This document shows positions 13,801 to 25,379 of a stretch of 64,000 nt of DNA, piece by piece (the stretch's first letter is position 1; each line of letters starts with the position of its first letter). The DNA comes from Parascedosporium putredinis (Eukaryota; Ascomycota; Sordariomycetes; Microascales; Microascaceae), in assembly GCA_949357655.1 (NCBI GenBank), contig CASHTG010000003.1, positions 744,001 through 808,000 on the forward strand. The letters are read 5' to 3'. Below the pieces are notes generated by a model that searched no databases, was not told where the DNA came from, and saw nothing but the letters and a program-made list of their open reading frames with translations. Made by a program: the position numbers and the translations under genes.

Positions 13801-14258
13801 AAGACGCGGACGACGAGGGTGGCCAGGAAACGGAGCTGCTCTCTTCGCCCCTCGGCAGCCTGCATGATTCGGCGGACGAGAGCGATTTGACGGATGTGCC
13901 GCCCGATTCTGACGATGAAGAAGGGCCTGGCGACGAGCAGGAAAACGATGAAGAAGAGGATCAGGAGCTGGAGGAAGAGGAAGGTGATGAAGATGAAAAA
14001 GAAGACGAGGAGGGAGGGGAAGATGAGGTAGAAGAGGAGGAGGAGGAGGAGGAGGAGAAGGTGGAGGAGGAAGAGAAGGAGGAAGAAAAGGAAGAGGAAA
14101 AGGAAGAGGAGGTACCACCTCCGGTCGAGGAAAAGAAGCCGACCAAATCGCGGAGGGCGAGGAAGGCTGCACCGGCCTTGATGTTCCCTAATCTACGGAG
14201 GAGCTCCGAGGCCAAGGCGGCCAAGGCCGAAGACGAAGGCGGGGATACGGCAGACTGA
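7873..14258 (+). CDS. hir3: Histone transcription regulator 3 homolog (HIR complex subunit, CABIN1-like)
   Basis: HIR3 is the large scaffold of the HIR complex, which deposits H3-H4 independently of replication and represses histone genes. The gene starts at ATG 7873. Exon 1 is only that ATG, followed by introns 7876-7941 and 8017-8102. The N-terminus begins MPAFQAINVEIEENIEDELD and continues VDDALKVFQTALKLHAQGP, the hallmark fungal Hir3 start. TPR-like helices follow, including SALDRDPSDAELWRRTARVA. Acidic stretches lie near residues 325-350 and about 1890-2040, and a Lys/Asp/Gln repeat lies near 1395-1430. The frame breaks at G4 8843-8846, A3 11739-11741 and G2 12731-12732; each is cured by one extra base of the same kind and restores conserved sequence (e.g. 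EKWDAWFRLAECFDYELDEA). Corrected length is about 2078 residues, typical of the family. The next gene, an E2 enzyme, lies 1 kb downstream on the same strand. Confidence 0.93.
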
Positions 14259-15274
14259 AACTGGCGGGGACTTTATACACCACCCCTCCGTTGTCACATA
14301 CAAGAGGCTATGGGGGATACAAGTGGAGGGAAATCCGGGCGTTGGGGGTGCTCTTTTAGAACCTGGAGGAGTTTTGACCATGTCTATTTGTTTCCTTCTC
14401 TCCCTTTTTTCCCCTCCCTGTTAGTCCTCTATATTGCTCCCCTGAGGACCATTTGCATCTATTTTTTTCTTCTTCGTTGGTTTTAGTTAGCAGCGGAGTT
14501 GGCGGCGTGGGAATGTTCGAGGGCTCTCTCATCATATCGAGCAGGCGATCTCGCCATGTATTATTGTATTGTACAAGTAATGCGAACCACATCCTTCTAT
14601 CTTCCGCCTTGGACCCCAACATCTCTTTGCATAACTTTGGGAAGAAGTGCCTCAACTTCCACGAACCCTTATTGTGCCAGCCAGTTCGTGCTGTTCCGTG
14701 GTATTTCTCGGATCCTCCCCCTCACGATGTTTAAATCGGAAAGAGCACTCCAAAGATTATTATAGTTGGCCCAAGAACGTTGGCCCGCAATACCGCAGGC
14801 TGCTGGATCGCTGTTGCCTGGGGCCGAGCTGACTGGAGAGTCCCACTTTAGTCGGCGAGACCGGGGGCTCGAGGCGAGCAAGAGAGAGGAAAAGGAAAGA
14901 AGCTCCAACCCAATCCGTGCAAGAGATTATTATTAGTCGCCCCTTCCGGCCCAATCCCTGTGAGTGTGACTCCTCCCGCCGCACCGAGTCTTCTCGCATC
15001 CCGCCCCACTATTTATTCCTGCCCCTTCCTCGTCCTGGTTTGCAGCAGCGTCGAGAGTTGATCAGGTGCGCTGAGGTACAAGTACAACAACCACTGTCAG
15101 CCTTGCGCGCCCGAACCTCTTCTTCCTCTCATCACTTCGATCCTGAGTCCCGCCTAAGCTTGTCGACCTATTCATCTTTTTTTCTCCTATTCCTATTTAT
15201 CCTTTTGCACGACTATCACCTCTCTCTCTTCTCTCGACCTACCTTCCCCTTCTTTTTCCCCTCTACCCCTACCA
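14259..15274. other. Intergenic region between hir3 and the E2 gene
   Basis: About 1 kb holding the hir3 3' region and the E2 promoter and leader. The last 150 bp are strongly pyrimidine-rich (cttctttttcccctctaccc), as is common upstream of fungal start codons. No gene or RNA was seen. Confidence 0.6.
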
Positions 15275-15842
15275 ATGTCGGCCAAACGTATTCAAAAGGT
15301 AAGACTGCCCCACCATCCCTCCCCCTCTCCATCTTTGCCCCGCCATCAAGAGGGATTGGCAAACTGACCGCGACCACCGTCTTCTTGAATAGGAACTTGC
15401 CGAGTGCATGGCCTCGCCGCCTGCTGGCATGTCCATTTCTCTCGGGCCCGACTCCGCCATTCACCACTGGCGGATAACCATCACGGGGCCTCCCAATACG
15501 TCCTACGCTGGCGGCTCCTTTGGTCTCCTCCTCGACCTCCCCACCGACTACCCCTTCAAGCCTCCCGTGGCCAAGTTCATCACGCGCATCTACCACCCCA
15601 ACATCACAAATGATGCCGTCGGAAACATCTGCCTTTCCATTCTTAAGCCGGACGCCTGGAAGCCCTCGACGCGGTTGTCCGCCGTTCTCGAGGCCGTGCG
15701 GAACCTGCTAGTCGAGCCCCAACCTGACGATCCCCTCGAGGCTAGAATCGCGGATGAGTACAGGAACGATAGGGCCGAATTTGACAAGAACGTCAAGGCT
15801 TACGTGGAGAGATATGCCAAGAATAAGCAGCCCGAGTTTTAG
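15275..15842 (+). CDS. Ubiquitin-conjugating enzyme E2 (UBC4/5-like fold)
   Basis: This E2 accepts ubiquitin on its catalytic cysteine and passes it to substrates with an E3 ligase. The ATG at 15275 sits in a good context (accaATGtc). Exon 1 codes for MSAKRIQK, intron 1 is 15299-15392, and exon 2 runs to the stop at 15842, giving 157 residues. The UBC core is complete: WRITITGPPNTSYAGGSF, DYPFKPPVAKF, the H-P-N motif at 76-78 and catalytic Cys88 in GNICLSIL, then LVEPQPDDPLEARIADEY. It ends shortly after the core, so it is a class I E2. It resembles the UBC4/UBC5/Ubc14 group, but I cannot assign the exact orthologue. This gene has no frame break. Confidence 0.93.
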
Positions 15843-16098
15843 AAGAGAGGGGACGAAGGGGAGCCGTTTTTGGAGGGGCCCCGTGGACGTGGGCGCGGCG
15901 GCTTTTGAATCCTGCAGCTGCCGTAGACGGGGAAAGAGATTCTTCCACCGGGAAGTTGCCTCAGTCGGGGAGGGGATTCCGGACGCGGATGGGCCTCCAG
16001 AAGAACAGAATAGATTACGTGAAAGCGGGAATACCCTTGGAAGGAATCCGCAAGATAGGATGCATGCGCAACCGGGACCGGCCCCGGTTGCGCCAGCC

Positions 16099-16914
16099 AT
16101 GACGCATACGACCATGAATACGACTCACAACTTTACACATTTCGTTCGCGTGTTCGCTCGTCTCAATGCGTCCTTCCCCAATCCTCTATTGCAGGAGCCT
16201 CCTCCTCCTTACTCCCAAAGCCTGTTGCCCACACGCAACGAAGCTTCCAACAACTTGGTGTCAACCACGCAAATGACCATTAATCCTTCTGCTTTCCGAG
16301 ACTTGTCCACTGATGCTCAGGTGTATGCCCATTCCCAGGCACAGTTTTCAATGCGTCCTCCCTTGTCTATGTACACACACCCTTCCCGCCGACAGTTCCT
16401 GATTGAGTACCAATCGCCTACCTCAGCACCTGATCTACCCGCGGGGTCATCAATTCCGCACCTCGTGCCTTAGCATTGGCCGCAGACGCAACCTCTGCCC
16501 GTATGGATCGGGTCAGCAGCAGGCACAAGCTCCAGCGGGCAGGCTCAGATGCCGCCGCAACCATCACCAGCTTACTCAGTTACAAACCCATTTTCCGGTG
16601 CCCGGCCTCGCGAGATTTTGCGTCCCCCGTCGCTACTCGACTGGCCGGAGGCGGATGCACGGGGTGGCGCGTCGACGTTCACGCCTATACCGCACTCCGA
16701 ACGGCCGGATCGGCCCCCATTATCTGCCCATGCACATCGTCTCTCCTTCCCGACGCCTCCACAACCAACACAGTCAACCCAGCAAATTGATGCGCCAGAG
16801 CAGGTGGAACGTCAAACCATCCTAGCCTTGCCCCAGCCGGAACCGTCAGAGCATAGGCCCTCTGAGGAAGCTGATCGATCGCACGACGGCTCGCAATACT
16901 TCACGGACCCGTAG
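16099..16914 (+). pseudogene. Possible Pro/Gln/Ser-rich protein frame interrupted by an in-frame TAG
   Basis: One reading frame stays coding-like from the ATG at 16099 to the stop at 16914, except for a TAG at 16471-16473. Before the stop it encodes Pro/Gln/Ser-rich sequence including a PPPPYS (PPxY-like) motif. After the stop it continues in the same frame (MPPQPSPAYSVTNPFSGARP onward) for about 145 codons of similar composition. The stop could be a base error, a real nonsense mutation, or part of a small unrecognised intron. No known domain was seen. The frame is also open upstream into the 3' region of the E2 gene, so the start is uncertain. It may be chance low-complexity sequence. Confidence 0.3.
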
Positions 16915-18586
16915 TTTCAATATCGCGAGGGGGACAAACCATATTTTCCTCGTTAGCTGTCATCGGGCACATCTGGGATCTTGAGGCGAAGAGTGATGGC
17001 GATGGGCGCTGGCGAGCACCGTTTCCGTGGCGAAAGAGAGGCTAGAAGCGTGCGAGCGGTGTTGCATCATCTTCATACCCAACGTTTTGCCATCCGAGCA
17101 TCATTGGAATAGGTCAGCGTTTGGCTCTCGATTCTCTTTTTGACCCCTGGTCTCAGGACTCCAAGACCTCGCCTCTTCACCCGGTGTTTCGTTGCCAGCG
17201 TGGTTGGCTCTGTGCCCCATTCGTAGCGCTTGGTTCAGGTTTCTGTCTCAATGGTTTCCACTTTGTTTTTTCAGGGTTTATCTTTATTTTCCCTCTTCTC
17301 CATGTCCCTTCTTCGGCATGGACCACTTCTTGCCCCTATTTGTCTCGACCCCAGCGGCCCAGTCGACGGGTTCCCATTTTTGTTCCTGCAGGTCTCTCTC
17401 TCCGAACAATAGAGCAACGTCATGAAGCGCGCTGAGCACGGGAGCGAAGTCTTTAGCTGTTCCACCTAGGCCTGATCACATGCTTCTTCAGCATTCCCTT
17501 TGAGCGAAGAGGTGGAACATGTATTTTATAGAAATGAAGAAAAGTCTTGACGCACCGAAAGCTGCATAGCTGTCCACCTCGCTACGCCCGTCTCTCCTCC
17601 CTCGGGGACGCTTTGCAGGGTCCCCCTCGTCAATGTCAACCCTGCCCCCTCCTTCCTCCAAGGAACATGGCAGCCCAGCATTATTGTTTTTAAGTGACTC
17701 CCTGCGTTTTCGGGTGGGGTTTATCCCATTAGAGTCAATGTTATCTTGCATGCAAACAGTGGAGCAAAGCAGCGTTTGATCAGTTCAAGGTGTATATTGT
17801 TTTTCTTCCACTCCCTTCCTCCCCGCAACCCCCATTATGATTTAAATTTATACATTGACGGTCCGATCGTGAACCTTTTAAAGAAAGAGAAATGAAAATG
17901 GTGACAAGGGAGTGCTTGCGTGTTGGGATTGCGATGCCCATGCATAAATAGTCTCCAGAGAGTAGCTGAATAAACACGACTGCCCACATCGAGGGGGCGG
18001 TCGAATTGATTCATCTCCCTAGATTTCCCGCAAGCTTGTGATTCGGTTTGTGTTGTTTCCCCACCTCTTCCTCTTTCATCCGAGATGCCTGTAAGAGTCT
18101 ATACTCGCTCTAGTTTCAGAACATCCCTCATCTCCCTTCATACTCCAGGGCATATGAAACTATCCCATGAAAGACGTGAAAAAAAAAAAGGAGACACAGA
18201 CAAAAGGAAATATGGAGACAGAGGTCGAGGGTGCACCCTGCAAAGACAGAGGCGCGTAAGATGATATCCAATAGGGTCGAGGAGGATGTGTGTAGAGAGA
18301 AGGGGGAAAGAGGAGAACAAAGAAAATGGCCGTAAGATGTCAGACGTTTCGTGGAGATGATGAAGAAAAGCAAAGAAAAAAACCCAAGCGTTCCAATGCC
18401 AATGCATGCCATGCAAAAAGAAAAACCATCAATCCCCTTTTTGTTGTTCCCGTTGATGTTCCGTATTGTGTTTGTGACTCCCAAGTATTGTGTATATCTC
18501 ACCCCATTTTCGCGTTTGCTCACGGGATGGTGGCACTGCTCCGCTTCCCAACTTCCCGCGAGAAGCAGGAGCTTAACAGCGTTCGC
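16915..18586. other. Gene-free stretch
   Basis: This stretch lies between the doubtful frame at 16.1-16.9 kb and the 3' end of the minus-strand TBC gene. It contains pyrimidine-rich and A-rich tracts (A10 near 18180) and no frame with coding character. The 18.0-18.58 kb part is probably the 3' untranslated and downstream region of the TBC gene. Confidence 0.5.
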
Positions 18587-21500
18587 TTATATTGGTACAC
18601 CGGCATCGGTATACCTTCTCCGCCTACGGCCAAAGAGGCCGCGCTTCTTCTCTTCGATGCCGGGGCTTTCAGTGGTGGCGACCGCGGTCCCGTCCAGGGC
18701 CGCAATCCTTCTCTGCTCTATCTCGTCGCGCTCTCTCATCTCGCGGCGTTCCGAGTCGACTGTACTCTGGCTCAAGTGGCCAAAGCCGTTGCGGCGCTTA
18801 AAACACGTGCTCATCAACTGATTAGCGTCAAGCATGCGGCGGGGCATTGTCTGGACGACAGAGAACATCTCCATCGGGTCCTCCACACCCTTGATCTCAT
18901 CCTCACCCACTTTCAAGATGGCAAGGGCGATGCGAAACATGGTCTTGGAGCCCTCGTAGAAAAACACATCCCAAACGCGCAGTGTCGTCTCAATAGGCAA
19001 GTTTCCAATGAAGCAGCTCATGAACCATGGAGCCATGCTCACCGTGATGGGGGCGAGTCGGTCCGAGTTAGCCACGACATGCTGGCCACGTCGAACCCGA
19101 GGCTTCTTGACCGACTTGCCCGTTCCTGGGCGCGCTAGGTTGCCGAAGGGATCGAGGCCATCATCGCCCGCGAGCTTGGACCAGAGGTCGGGCATCGAGT
19201 CATGCAGAACTGTCATGAGGACACCAAGGTCAACCTTGGAGCCATGGAGATTGGTCTCATGAGTGCCAGGGAGGAAGGTCCGCGTGATAACATTGAGGAG
19301 CCAGAAACACTGCTCTTCTGTTGGGACAAAGAGAAGAAGCAGGCCTGCAATGAAGTTGAGACTTTGGCAATATCCAATCTTGGGGTTGTAGATTGAAAAT
19401 GCGTGCAGCACGCGGCGCAGGGAGGAAATCATGGCGGGCTCCGTGTCGTCCGGGTTGTTGGGGTCGGGAGTCTCGCCCGTTACCGTCGAGGTGCCAGGAG
19501 GCCTGAAGCGGATGTTGTCCGGGAAAGTGCGGTGGAGATCCCGCTCAATAATGTCGGCGTCCAAGTCCTTCGCCTTTTGTTTGACCAGCTGATCGTAAAG
19601 GCCTGCATGCCTTCCAAGGATGGCGGGTCCCTTGGCGTAGTAGAACCACGCCGCACCACGCCATTCTGGGGGATGCCCTTGCGAATAAACCTCTTGGTCT
19701 TGACCCCGGCGATGGGGAACCTAAGGGGATTGTCCGTACCGAGGCCGCTCTCCTTCATGTACTGCACCCATTTTGTCCGCCGACGTGCCAAATATTGGCT
19801 GTATTCGCCGTTCCACTCATCGTACTGCTCTCGGGTGATGTACTGATTCACCTTCTTGAAACCATATCGATCCCTTGATTCGGGGTCCTCCTCGACGGGA
19901 GGAGCCGAAACCGGTTGGGGGAAGGCCTGGACTGATTCCTTCAGGGAGAGTCCGGCAGGGGCGCGTGCTCCTCACAGTCGCCCATGGATTTGGCAGAATC
20001 CCGGTTCTCGCTAGCACGTCGGACGGGACGCGCCATAGGCGCTGGGAAGTCTTCCGAGATATCAAGCTCCGAAGCAGGCACGGGCCTAGCCTCAAATATG
20101 GGGAGGGCGTCGTCGTCGGGTTGTGATGTGGGGGAGTTGAGCGAGGGCGGGTAGTTTGGTGAGAGGGGAGACTGAACAGGGTTGGCTACGACAGCTGGTG
20201 CGGCGGCCGCCCTCAGGCTATAAGTAGACATTGTGGTGTCGGGACGAGTGTCCGCAACCGACGGGAAAACATCATTGGCGCCGGCGGCATGGCCATTATC
20301 CGTAGGGTCGAGTTCAGGTTCCGTGTCATCGTTGAAGCCCTGCTCGTACAAGACCATGACGTCTTCCACGCTGGGCTCATCGTCGAGATTGGCGTACATT
20401 GAGGTGATTGAACTGCCCTTGGTGACTCGGCTGCTTCGTTCCGCAAAGGAGGCGGCATGCGTTGTCGAGAGCGTGCGCTGCGATCTGACGCTTGCTCGTG
20501 GTTCGCCGTCTCCGAGCCAGGGAATGGGTTCTCGGGTAAAATTTGTGACGATACTGGTGTTGTTGCTGTCCAATGTTCGGCCGTAGGTAGGGGTCGGTCG
20601 GAAAAGAGGTGTCGGGTTTGAAAGGCTGTTATTGTTGCGGGTGTGTTTAGGGGAGTCGTGACTGGGGTGATTGGGACCCTCAAAGGTGGATGTTCCTGGC
20701 CAACGGCTGCGTCGAGAATCGTAAAATATATCGTTGGCGGATAGGGGTGGAGGAGGAATTGATGAGGAGGCTGCGGCGGTATTAAGAGTGTTCGAGAAAG
20801 GGTTGGTTGTGGTTATGCCCGAGGATACAGAAGCACCCTGCCCCGGGCAGGCCTGGAGAAATTAAACGATCCTTCATCGCTGGTGCGCTTTGTCGTGGAT
20901 ACGGGCAGGGGCCATACACCCGGATGCGACCCTGCGTGATTGTTAATTATTGTCGTCGTCGTTGTCGCACTTGACGCGTTCCACGGCTCCCTCAGCGGAT
21001 TACTGGGCCGCCGAGGGCGCGAAAAATTGCCAACCGTGGGAGTCGTCATGTCTCCTCGGACGGAGGGCCGCCAAGAGAGGTCGAGGTCTGGCGATGGCGA
21101 GCGGATGGTGGTGGTGGAGGAGGAGGATCGAGGGTTATTATTTTCGAGGAGGGTTGGGGGATTTCTATCAGTGACAGCGGGAGCGGCAGCAGCGAACGTC
21201 CTGAAACCGACGGATTGTGGTGTGTTTGGCGTGCTTGGTGGGTTGTATTGCTTTTCATGTTCCGATCGGTCTAGTCTGGAAACAGTAGTGGCAGCAACTA
21301 TTAGAGGAGCACCAGGAATGGTCCTAGTAGCAGCAGCAGCGACAACAGCAGGGGTGGTGGGGGCTGTGGGAAAAATTCGGCCACTAGCGGTTGTCGAGTT
21401 TGCGATTGGGACCTGGAGCGACGAAGCCAATGCTGCTTGTTGGGAGACGATGCAAAGGACAAGGACGAAGAGCTCGGGGTCAGGGTGATGGAAGTCGGGG

Positions 21501-23404
21501 TCGATGGGATGGAGCTGATGGTGACACAGGTGGCTTTGCCAGTGATTGCAATATCGGTGTCGATGGGTAATATATTGGGGCGACGTGAGCGGGAGTGCGA
21601 GCGAGAACGGCTCAGACTGCGAGACCGACGGGAAAAGTTGGATTTTGGACGGGCAGGTTGTTTCGAAGAACGGGGAGTGTCACAGGTCGCCACAAGAGCA
21701 GCCGTGGTATTGTGACTTGAAGCGGAAGCAGGAACGGAAGGGAGGGTTGGGACAGGTACAGGCACAGAAACAGAAAGAGCGACAGGGGCTGCCGCAAAAT
21801 TGGTGTTGCTCCTGCCTCTTGCTTGTTCCTGTGCAGCAAGGGTGGTTCCTGCTTCCCGTTGGCCGATTGCCCTGGGTGGGGCGGGTACGACAGGGAGAGG
21901 GAGGGCGAAGGGGGACCACGCAGAGGAGCACGCAGAGGACGAGGAAGCGGGCCGAGAGGCACCTGTGCAGGCGAGCGCGCAGGCATAACTGGCAGCAAAA
22001 GCCGCCGTCGTGCTCGTGGGAGGTGTCAGGTTCGGGGCGCCATGAATAATGGTTGGGCTGTTATTGGCGCTGAAGCTGAAGTCTCCCGTGCTGGGGGTAC
22101 TTGCACTGCTGCCTGTGCTGGAGGAGTCGTGCAGATGGACGGCGTTCCAGAAGGGTCCCTAGCGACCGTGCGTCCACCGTGCGAGAAGCACCACGCGGGC
22201 GGATTGGTGGTCGACAAGCCAAACGGAGCCCCTCCTGCGCCGCCAGAGGCGCCTTCTTTCCAGCCAGCAGAAGCCGCCTCCTTCTCCTCCTGCTGCTGCT
22301 GCTGCTGCTGCTGATGGTAGCGAGAGGCTGCGGCGTCTTGTCCGGACTGTCGTGCAGAAGACAAGACCTTCTCCGCCGCCCGGCTGACCGCGAGATCGAG
22401 GCTGGAATGCTTGTCCGCCAGCGCGGACAATTGACGCTCGTCGAGCGAGCCCGAAAATTTTGCCCATGCCGCAAATTGGGCCCTCTGAGGGGCTGGAGCG
22501 AGGACAGGGGGCCGCGGCGGAGACACGCCCCCATTCCCGGGATCGTCAAGGGTGGGCGACTTGGAAGTCGTCGCGCTAGACTCCACTTGGGTGGTGCAAA
22601 CTATTTCTCGCGAGCCTGGGTCATCTCCGCGCCATTCCCTGGCTCGGCCATGCCGCATGATTGATTTCGACCCGGCATCTTCCAGTCCCTCCCCGCCGTT
22701 AGCCTGGCTGCTGTGGCTGTAATAGTCGCTCGTGGTAAAATCAGCCAACGAACAATCCCAGGTTGCGGGGAAGCAGCGTTCCACGGTGAGTTCGCCCAGA
22801 GCTCGCCGACATCGTGGTTTTCTTTGCGAGACCAGCCATTGATGGCAATGTTTCGAGCGTGTCCGGCGGTTGAGGCGGTCGCTTCGGCCTCGCGCGGCGA
22901 TATTCTAGGCCCGTCCCTTTGATTAGCGATATTATTATCGCTGCTCACGTCCTTCCTCCTGATCCAATTATCCGTAAAGCTCCGGCTTCTCGGCCGCGCA
23001 CCTCTCTTCTTGATAGATGACGTGCAGCTCGTAATGATAGCAGGTGGTAGCAGCGCCGCAGGCGGACTCGTCTTGACCGGGCCGCCGTCGCAGTACGAAG
23101 TGGAAAGAATGCTGGTACTGGTGGTCGGAGTGGTGGTACGGCTACCGTCGCTAACAATATCGCTACCGGCGGTCGTCTCCTGAGCCTCCTCTTGGTCGCG
23201 GCCTTGCATTATGAGCGAGGCAATCGCGGGCAAATCAGCCTGGAATTCTGATACAGCATCGGGAGTCGCCCACGATGAGATGAGCAGTGGCATTGGCTGG
23301 GCATGATCCGGGATTGGCGAGGCATAGAGACCGAATTCTCGATGCCTCATGCTCCGCTGGCGACGAAGCTGTCTCGCGTCATAGGCGAGGGCTCCACTAG
23401 GCAT
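18587..23404 (-). CDS. Large TBC-domain Rab GTPase-activating protein (Msb3/Gyp3-like) with long disordered N-terminus
   Basis: TBC proteins switch off Rab GTPases using an Arg and a Gln finger. The TBC domain is C-terminal, about 19700-18880: GIPPEWRGAAWFYYAKGPA once the frame is corrected, IERDLHRTFPD with the catalytic Arg, and IGYCQSLNFIAGLLL with the catalytic Gln. The pattern most resembles Msb3/Msb4 (Sec4 GAPs in exocytosis); this is family-level inference. The first roughly 1200 residues are low complexity: Ser/Thr/Pro-rich, an RSRSRS stretch and Gln8. Six single-base frame breaks lie at about 22795-22806, 22034-22037, 21442-21444, 20841-20844, 19944-19946 and 19668-19672. Each is cured by adding one base, and each of the last five lies in a run of 3-5 G or C. 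The corrected total is 1607 residues without introns. The start at 23404 begins MPSGALAYDARQLRRQ; it is the first ATG of a continuous coding-like frame, but an upstream exon cannot be excluded. Confidence 0.87.
22290..22313 (-). repeat. CTG/CAG microsatellite, eight units, coding Gln8
   Basis: Eight perfect CTG units on the plus strand read as CAG on the coding strand and give a run of eight glutamines in the disordered part of the TBC protein. Coding CAG tracts like this can vary in length between strains. Confidence 0.95.
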
Positions 23405-24875
23405 TGTTGCGGGGCGATCCTATCGCCTTTTTCCGATGTGCCGGAGGGCAATGTGTTATACAAGTGTTTCGTTTTAGGCTTGCGTGTGGCAACCTTTCTT
23501 TCGTCCCTTTTTCGAATCTTACTCGCCTCTTACACACCTTCTCGTCTCGATGTTCTCTCGCTCTCGATATCTGCACTGGGCGAATAGCAGCCCGAGTCTC
23601 GTACCCAAAAACCAAAATTTCCCGTGATGCCCGGAGTGGGGCCACCAAGAGAGTGATATCGATTCGATGCGTTCCCACAATGCGCTCTCCACTGTTTCCT
23701 TCGTTTCCTTCAATGATCCACTAAAGATGCTCAACGGTAGTCGGAGATTACGCGGAAGGAGAGAGGGCAAGAAGCCCTCGCGGGGAGGCGTATCAAACCC
23801 ACGCCAACCCTCGCGCAGTGCCGGCGAAGAAGGTTCGTATTCGACCGAGGTGTGATACCGAGTATTCGAGCAGCGGCTCGACTGAAGACAAGACCGTGGT
23901 GATGATGGGCGGTTGCATAGATTTGTCGGATGTGGATGTGGCTCCCCCAACAATCCAGCAATTTACATGCAGACTGCTTGTAGGTGTAAGGCGAGAGGTA
24001 GGGAACTACATTTGGCGGGGCGGGAACAGGTATAAGAAGCGAAGCAGTCGGTAACCGTGTCGACGTTGACCGAGACGGGCGCAGGGACGAGAAGGCACAT
24101 CTGAACCTGGGTTGAGTCTCTGCGGGTTGAATAAGACGGAGAACAGGGTCTTCGCTGGTTTACATCAAATCAATGATTGATTTAGTCTTAGGCCAGATCC
24201 ACCATCGCTTGCAGAGAGGGCCGGCAAGGAAAAAGCAAGTGAGACAACACCACCACTTTCCCAACTATGAAGACAAGGGAAACGCGCGCGAGAGGAGAAG
24301 AAGGAAAAAAAAATTGAAGAAAAAGAAACGAGCAGAGGATAAAAGAGTAAGCTAAATCCAGAAGGGCAAAGGAAGGGAGAGAAAAAGAAAGAAGGCAAGT
24401 GAGGAGGAGCAAGAGCAGTCCAATACAACACGATAGCCAAGCTGGGAGCTTGCAAGCGGCCCAAGAAAAAGAAGGGGACGCGACTAACGAAGACTTGTGC
24501 CGTTCCTCAGTCGATGAGGGTCTCACGTCGCAAATTCCATATTCGTCTTCTTTCGTGTGTCTCTTGTTTCTTCCCTGCCCTGCCGGTTTTCCACCAGCAT
24601 GGAAACCCAAGTACCCCTCCCCTTGCGCTGTGGTTCATGTGTCCGCACCGAACCGGCGCTACGTCTTAAAGAGTCTTATTACACTGACGAAGATAAACAC
24701 ACAAAAGAACTCGATACGACGCAAACAGACTCGATAGTCAATATGGCCAAGTCAACTCTAAGGGCGGGAAATCGACAAGAGACGACTGGACAGAGTCAGG
24801 GATACACGAACAAACACGAAAACGGATGCCGGCCCCAGGAAGAACAAGAAGCACGACAAGTCCACCTACACTCCG

Positions 24876-24903
24876 CACACACACACACACACACACACAC
24901 ACA
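24876..24903. repeat. (CA)14 dinucleotide microsatellite
   Basis: Fourteen uninterrupted CA units in non-coding DNA. Confidence 0.97.
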
Positions 24904-25350
24904 TGCCCACACCAGACAAACAAGCACACAAGACGATTGCGGGCACATACTTCGTACATGCCCGCAGCCCACTAACGCATCCACCACGGATGGGACTGAA
25001 AAGTACTCTGAACCTTGAACCATGGAATCCAATCAAGCTGTCAAAAAACGCCCCCAGGGATCAAAGAAACGATGAACCGAACTTTTGGACGCAAGGGTGG
25101 ATGCAGCTCTTGTCCATGTACCGAGCGGAGCGCGCGCATCAATTGATCTCAGGGGCACGGACCAGACACAGATCGCCATTGCTTCCCGCGCCAACACTAG
25201 CAAAGAATGTTGGGTAGAGAAAGCTGAGCAACTTCGAGCTGTCGTTTTTCACCTACAATTCATGTACGCAATTAAGTCTCTTCTGGAAAAGCGTATGAAG
25301 ATCAGATATGTAAGGGGAAGGGGTGCAGGAAAGAAAGAAGAAAAAGAAAA

Positions 25351-25379
25351 GGGGAAAGGGGAAAGGGGAAAGGGGAAAA
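25351..25379. repeat. (GGGGAAA)4 heptanucleotide repeat
   Basis: Four tandem copies of ggggaaa (the last slightly altered) inside a longer purine-rich tract at about 25320-25395. Confidence 0.93.

Noticed and set aside
8031..14258. Programmed ribosomal frameshifting in HIR3 and other genes
   Set aside because: The break sites share no slippery heptamer or downstream structure, occur several times per gene in unrelated genes, and always fit simple loss of a base in a run.
18326..19138. Long plus-strand open frame of about 270 codons
   Set aside because: It lies antisense to the C-terminal TBC domain, which has clear conserved motifs on the minus strand; the plus frame has no domain or bias of its own.
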